Positions 59,880 through 64,000 of a DNA stretch of 64,000 bases are shown here, one piece after another. The translations under genes were made by a program, and so were the position numbers. Positions within the stretch are counted from its first letter, which is position 1. Each line of letters starts with the position of its first letter. Where the stretch lies: contig NZ_JBIWEX010000005.1 in assembly GCF_044762745.1 (NCBI RefSeq), positions 124,001 to 188,000 on the forward strand, written 5' to 3'. The notes below the pieces were generated by a model that saw nothing but the letters and a program-made list of their open reading frames with translations, did not search any database and was not told where the DNA came from. Source of the DNA: Psychrobacillus sp044762745. Lineage in GTDB: Bacteria > Bacillota > Bacilli > Bacillales_A > Planococcaceae.

Positions 59880-60953
59880 TTATTTAATTTCAACAACCCA
59901 GCCAAATGGATCGTCAACCGTTCCTTTTTGAATTCCAGTTAAAGCATCATACAATTTTTTGGAAAGTTCTCCTGTTTCCCCATTGTTCACATAAAACAGT
60001 TCGCCTTTCCAGCGAAGTTCACCGATTGGAGAAATAACTGCTGCCGTTCCAGTTCCAAATGCTTCGTCTAGCTTACCATTTAAGTATGCCTCACGAATTT
60101 CCTCCATAGACACTTTACGCTCAGTTACTGGCACGCCCCAATGTTTCAACAATGCAACGATCGATTTGCGCGTAATACCATCTAAAATGCTACCATTTAA
60201 AGCTGGTGTTACTACTTCTCCATCTATTTTGAAAAACACATTCATGCTGCCGACTTCTTCTATATATTTTCGTTCAATACCGTCTAACCAAAGAACTTGT
60301 GAATATCCTTCACGATCTGCAACTTCTTGCGCTTTTAAACTAGACGCATAATTTCCGGCCGTTTTTGCTGTTCCAGTTCCTCCAGCAACCGCACGAACAT
60401 ATTCGTTTTCTACCAAAATTTTAACGGGATGGATTCCTTCTTTATAGTAAGAACCAACTGGTGACATAATAATGATAAAACTATATGTTTTAGAAGCTGA
60501 TACTCCTAAATGCGCTTCTGTCGCAATCATAAATGGACGAATATAAAGGGATGTACCTGGCTCACTCGGAATCCATTCTTTATCTATTTCAATTAGTTGC
60601 TTTAATGCTTCAAGCGCAAAATCCTCGTCAATTTGAGGCATGCTAAGGCGATCGCACGAACTATTCATACGTCTCATATTTTCTTCTGGGCGGAATAAAC
60701 GAATAACTCCATCTTCCGATAAGTACGCTTTCATCCCTTCAAAAACCGTTTGACCATAATGTAAAATACTCGCAGATGGATCTAGTGTAATTGGTTGATA
60801 AGGGACAATTCGGTGATCATGCCATCCTTGCCCTTCTGTATAATCCGCTATAAACATATGATCTGTAAATTTTGTACCGAAAACTAATTGATCTGAAGGT
60901 GTTTTTTCAGTTTTGTTTTCGTTTTTTGTAATTTGAATTTTAAGGCTATTCAC
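59880..60953 (-). CDS. ilvE: Branched-chain amino acid aminotransferase
   Basis: This 357-residue class IV PLP aminotransferase makes or degrades Val, Leu and Ile. HYGQTVFEGMKAY, the lysine that binds PLP at Lys197 in GTAKTAGNYA, LWLDGIERKYIEEVGSMN and FGTGTAAVISPIG are standard BCAT boxes. Length fits the YbgE/YwaA type of Bacillus. The start is GTG at 60953 after GGGGAAG. A CodY-like box in its promoter suggests repression when branched-chain amino acids and GTP are plentiful. Confidence 0.95.
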   Translation of the reverse strand: MNSLKIQITKNENKTEKTPSDQLVFGTKFTDHMFIADYTEGQGWHDHRIVPYQPITLDPSASILHYGQTVFEGMKAYLSEDGVIRLFRPEENMRRMNSSCDRLSMPQIDEDFALEALKQLIEIDKEWIPSEPGTSLYIRPFMIATEAHLGVSASKTYSFIIIMSPVGSYYKEGIHPVKILVENEYVRAVAGGTGTAKTAGNYASSLKAQEVADREGYSQVLWLDGIERKYIEEVGSMNVFFKIDGEVVTPALNGSILDGITRKSIVALLKHWGVPVTERKVSMEEIREAYLNGKLDEAFGTGTAAVISPIGELRWKGELFYVNNGETGELSKKLYDALTGIQKGTVDDPFGWVVEIK

Positions 60954-61029
60954 TATGTACTTCCCCTATCAATTAATTTTTAGTAGATTGTAGCTACATT
61001 GCGTACAATATATTATATGCAATTATACT

Positions 61030-61044
61030 ACTTTTAAGAAAATT
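61030..61044 (-). promoter_or_regulatory. CodY box in the ilvE promoter
   Basis: On the minus strand AATTTTCTTAAAAGT matches the CodY consensus AATTTTCWGAAAATT at 13 of 15 positions. It lies directly upstream of two TATAAT-like -10 boxes (about 61009 and 61022), so binding would block the promoter. Confidence 0.55.
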
Positions 61045-61130
61045 ATAAATACCTTTTATAAAAATATTTTTAAACGCCCATTTAAGCAATTTTGAAAGTA
61101 GCTTACTTACATAGAAAACTTAACTTTCAG

Positions 61131-61157
61131 TAACAAATCATGACCTTTAGCCGATAT
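61131..61157 (+). promoter_or_regulatory. Sigma-D type promoter of the 61.2-kb operon
   Basis: TAAC, 15 bases, then GCCGATAT differ from the sigma-D consensus (TAAA-N15-GCCGATAA) at two positions. It lies 45 bases upstream of the start codon, in a suitable place. Sigma-D drives flagellar and autolysin genes in B. subtilis. Confidence 0.6.
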
Positions 61158-61201
61158 ACCATGTATAGGACAAAATACTATTTAGATAGGAGGCGTCATA
61201 T

Positions 61202-62824
61202 TTGTTTAAATTTACTACATACATACTTACGCTTTCGATTTTATTCGTTAGCTGCTTCTCTCCTTCCCTTCAAGTGCAAGCATCCACATTGGTAAGTGGA
61301 ATGTTTGTTGATGTCACTTATGAAGAAGTCGTTTTGGATAATAAAACAACCGAAAAGCAACTATCCAAAATCACCTTAATAAATGACAAAGGGAAAACAA
61401 TTACATTGAACATTGATTCCTACGCTTCCCTTTTCATTAATTCCACACCGACCTCAATAGGAGGATTTAAAGAAGGTATGTGGGTGGAAGCAACAGTTGA
61501 TTTGCGCAATGTAAAAGAACTAAATGGCTTTGTCGGTATCGCTCAAGGTAGTGACTCGAAAGCTATTTCTAATAGTCTTACTGGGACAGTGAATACGATT
61601 GATAGAAATGGTAAATTTATTGCCATAAATTCAAAAGACAGAAATTCGGTTAACTATTATTTAGATGCTCAAACTCAAGTTTTTAAAGACAATAAATTAG
61701 TCGATTTAAGTGTTTTATACGAAGGTGACCGGGTAAAGTTAACCCTTGCTGAACACGATTCCACTACACTTTCTACTATTGAAATAATCGCAGAAGGTAT
61801 CAAAGTGGAGCATCTATATAAAGGGACTGTCCAACAAATAGATACGAAAAAGAAAAAACTTGTCGTAAAAAACGAAAAAGTGTTTCGCAACTGGGATTGG
61901 CAAAATGGCTCCGGATCCATTAGTTCAAAATCGTTTACTGCAAAAACACCGATATACGTTGGAAATAAAAAAATAGATGAAAGTCAAATCCGAAAATATA
62001 TAAATAATGAAGTGTATTATGTAACGATTGAGCAAATGGGCCAAGAAGTTGTACAAAAAATAATTATTAAACAATCAAATGAGCGAAATCTACACGAGCG
62101 TCTAAACTCAGTAGATACTTCTACTCAAAAGATTAGATTATCAAGTACTGGTAATATTCCTTATCATAACGGAACAATCATTATTCGTAATGGGCGTCTA
62201 GTCGATGCAAGTGCACTTTCCCAAAGTGGTGATGCCTATGTTATTACGAATGGTGCTACTACTCATCAATATGCAAATGTCATTCATGTGACGAACGATG
62301 GTTTCCAAAGTGCCAATTTATCGAATCATGAAGTGTATTTTGGCCAAATAAATAGTATAGGATCGTACCAACTTACTTTAACGAATGCAAATCGACTTTC
62401 AAATAATTATTGGTACGGGGTAGGATACAGTAATTTAAGTTTCAGTAATGATACCGTTGTTGTAGAAGATGCTAATCATATGACGACAGATTTCACGAAT
62501 AGTTCTAGTAAATATGCTTATTTCTATGTTAAAGATAATCATATTGTTGCTGCAAGAATTGTAGGGTGGAGTAGCCCAGCATCGTACATTTCGGTGGGAC
62601 GATATAGTGGAACTTGGTATTGGAATTCGATCCAGGTAAAAGATGTAAGCCAGTGGCAAGCAGGTAATTGGGTGGAGACTACGCCGATTTATTACATGGA
62701 TACAACCTGGACAACCTTCATTAAAGAAGGAAAAGTTATTTCTAAAAGTGATTTAGAAGAAAATGATCGACTATTTATTATTCATGATACGTACACGCAA
62801 GCTCGTATTATTTTAGTCGATTAA
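61202..62824 (+). CDS. Secreted beta-rich protein of unknown function
   Basis: I do not recognise this 540-residue protein. A signal peptide (about 1-27) is followed by repeated beta-barrel-like segments of about 70 residues. Several begin with a GTV..ID pattern (TGTVNTIDRNGKFIAI, KGTVQQIDTKKKKLVV, FGQINSIGSYQLTL), suggesting tandem OB- or DUF5666-like modules. There are no catalytic motifs, Cys-rich regions or wall anchors. The start is TTG, eight bases from AGGAGG. The SLH-protein gene follows after 29 bases, so both are likely exported together and driven by the sigma-D-like promoter. Confidence 0.75.
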   Translation: MFKFTTYILTLSILFVSCFSPSLQVQASTLVSGMFVDVTYEEVVLDNKTTEKQLSKITLINDKGKTITLNIDSYASLFINSTPTSIGGFKEGMWVEATVDLRNVKELNGFVGIAQGSDSKAISNSLTGTVNTIDRNGKFIAINSKDRNSVNYYLDAQTQVFKDNKLVDLSVLYEGDRVKLTLAEHDSTTLSTIEIIAEGIKVEHLYKGTVQQIDTKKKKLVVKNEKVFRNWDWQNGSGSISSKSFTAKTPIYVGNKKIDESQIRKYINNEVYYVTIEQMGQEVVQKIIIKQSNERNLHERLNSVDTSTQKIRLSSTGNIPYHNGTIIIRNGRLVDASALSQSGDAYVITNGATTHQYANVIHVTNDGFQSANLSNHEVYFGQINSIGSYQLTLTNANRLSNNYWYGVGYSNLSFSNDTVVVEDANHMTTDFTNSSSKYAYFYVKDNHIVAARIVGWSSPASYISVGRYSGTWYWNSIQVKDVSQWQAGNWVETTPIYYMDTTWTTFIKEGKVISKSDLEENDRLFIIHDTYTQARIILVD

Positions 62825-62853
62825 TCTATTGAAATGAGGTAAGGAAAATTCAA

Positions 62854-64000
62854 ATGTTTAGTAAAAACATGAAAAAATTATTCGTTTTAATGTTGACTGT
62901 TGTATTAGCGTTCACATTATTAATCCCTACGACAAGTGCGAAGGTACCAGATTTCAACGGTGGTGTACTCGATGAATATGAGTACGAAGAAGTGTTTTTC
63001 TTAGCGGGCTATCCCATTCATTTTATTGGAAAAGCAACTGTGACCGAGAAAGAAAACAAAAATCAACTAACGACAACTTATAAGTTCACGTTAGAGAGTG
63101 ACAAAAAGGACAAATTAACACGTAATGTTGTATATGTGTCAGATTTAAAAAACTATGAAACAAAAGGACAAATAACGTCTAATACAAAAGTAAAAAGCTA
63201 TACCGAAAAAATTACGATGGCAAATAAAACAACTTATACATTAGACGATTATCAATTTTCGCAAGGATCGGTTATTGATAATCGGCCAGCTACTGACTAT
63301 TACTCTGGGAATGTAATTGCTAGAAAGATTTATATTAAAAGCGAAAAAACAGGTAAAGAAACTTCAAAAGAAAAAATTACAGTTTATATGGACGGACGTA
63401 ACGTTGGATACAAAAATTTCTGGGGCTCTACGGACACGCAGTTTATCGATTATGAAATCGAAACACCAGAAGGAACTGCATTTGTAACTAGTAAAGTTTC
63501 TGATAGTAAATCAAGAGTATTGGAATATGAACAACATACTCCTTCCCTTTCTAGCTTTGTAGGAGGACATGCCGTCATTAGTTCTTCTAATATCGTTTCT
63601 GAATACGAGTATAATATCCCTTATTATGCTGGAACAGGCACTATTTATTTAAATAAAGAAAAAACACCGAAAGTAGAGCGTTTAATCGTTCCGAAATTCC
63701 GTGATATCGCAAAACATTGGTCCAAGCCAAACATCGAAAAACTATATTCTCTAGGTATCTTCGATGAATCTAGTAACTTCTTTTCACCGGATGCAGCAAT
63801 GAAGAAGGACCTATTCACAGTGGGGGTTGCAAAAGCGGTAGATTTACGTGTACTGGAAGAAAAACCTACGAAGAAAAATTCAACGAAAAAAGCATTATTC
63901 GAAGACTTAGACATAAATGATCCTAACTATGTCTATATCGAAAGCGCACTAAATAAAGGGATCGTCAGCCCAGTAAATAAAGAAAAGTTTGGCGCAAAAG
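62854..64000 (+). CDS. Exported SLH-domain (S-layer homology) protein, C-terminus cut by window
   Basis: This is the first 382 codons of a secreted protein that continues past the window. A signal peptide (about 1-30) is followed by a beta-rich region of unknown type (30-285) and then SLH motifs. The first SLH motif begins FRDIAKHWSKPNIEKLYSLGIF (near 290) and continues with FSPDAAMKKDLF; a second begins FEDLDINDPNYVYIESALNKGIV. SLH domains bind secondary wall polysaccharide, so the protein is probably held on the cell surface. AGGTAAGG precedes the ATG; a second ATG lies five codons in. Confidence 0.85.
   Translation, partial: MFSKNMKKLFVLMLTVVLAFTLLIPTTSAKVPDFNGGVLDEYEYEEVFFLAGYPIHFIGKATVTEKENKNQLTTTYKFTLESDKKDKLTRNVVYVSDLKNYETKGQITSNTKVKSYTEKITMANKTTYTLDDYQFSQGSVIDNRPATDYYSGNVIARKIYIKSEKTGKETSKEKITVYMDGRNVGYKNFWGSTDTQFIDYEIETPEGTAFVTSKVSDSKSRVLEYEQHTPSLSSFVGGHAVISSSNIVSEYEYNIPYYAGTGTIYLNKEKTPKVERLIVPKFRDIAKHWSKPNIEKLYSLGIFDESSNFFSPDAAMKKDLFTVGVAKAVDLRVLEEKPTKKNSTKKALFEDLDINDPNYVYIESALNKGIVSPVNKEKFGAK

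Overview
The window reads as chromosomal DNA of a low-GC, endospore-forming-type Bacillales bacterium, most likely Planococcaceae or a close Bacillaceae relative. The reasons are AGGAGG-type ribosome binding sites with frequent TTG and GTG starts, a degS-degU-degV-comFA block and a yvyE/lytC/lytB/LytR/gtaB/tagO neighbourhood like that of Bacillus subtilis, an accessory SecA, and SLH-domain and SbsC-like S-layer domains. No rRNA, tRNA, prophage or CRISPR array is visible. The only mobile-element gene is a REP-associated tyrosine transposase (RAYT) type protein.

Layout. 1-6 kb: competence helicase ComFA (cut by the window edge), DegV, a lipoprotein and a NERD protein lying between degV and degU, the DegS/DegU two-component system, and YvyE. 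6-13 kb: a secreted CAP protein, then an autolysin operon read leftward (LytC-type amidase with eight SH3b repeats, a small SH3b protein, a SpoIID/LytB protein). 13-30 kb: an LCP cell-wall ligase, then a leftward surface-glycan operon of about 16 kb running from tagO down to a WbuB-like glycosyltransferase. 31-40 kb: an unknown cytoplasmic protein, two large secreted proteins (a phosphodiester glycosidase and a beta-propeller), accessory SecA2 and glucose-6-phosphate isomerase. 40-50 kb: a second LCP protein, an aminotransferase, a glycolate/lactate oxidase, GMP reductase, two small proteins, and a three-gene operon that looks like an N-acylamino-acid racemase route. 50-64 kb: a wall-associated 5'-nucleotidase with an SbsC-like N-terminus, proline dehydrogenase, a PepSY/two-component operon, the RAYT protein, a glutamine-amidotransferase-like hydrolase, a branched-chain aminotransferase with a CodY box, and two exported proteins, the last with SLH motifs and truncated by the window end.

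How it fits together. The glycan operon carries a complete WbpA/B/E/D/I-like set for UDP-2,3-diacetamido-2,3-dideoxy-mannuronic acid, plus GtaB (UDP-glucose), TagO (GlcNAc-P start), three glycosyltransferases, Wzx, Wzy, a Wzz-like protein and an amidotransferase. From memory, this composition (GlcNAc, Glc, ManA2,3(NAc)2) is that of the secondary cell wall polysaccharide of Geobacillus stearothermophilus, which is bound by the N-terminal domain of the S-layer protein SbsC. The 5'-nucleotidase at 50.7-53.0 kb begins with a domain resembling that SbsC region. I therefore infer that the window holds a wall-polysaccharide anchor, the ligases that attach it, enzymes that remodel the wall, proteins that dock on it, and a second SecA that may export some of them.

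The most unusual non-coding feature is a set of five intergenic arrays (about 3.1, 7.3, 13.1, 38.9 and 44.3 kb). Each is built of degenerate units repeating at 21 bp, with a conserved core that differs between arrays. All lie outside transcription terminators, and four of the five sit between convergent genes.
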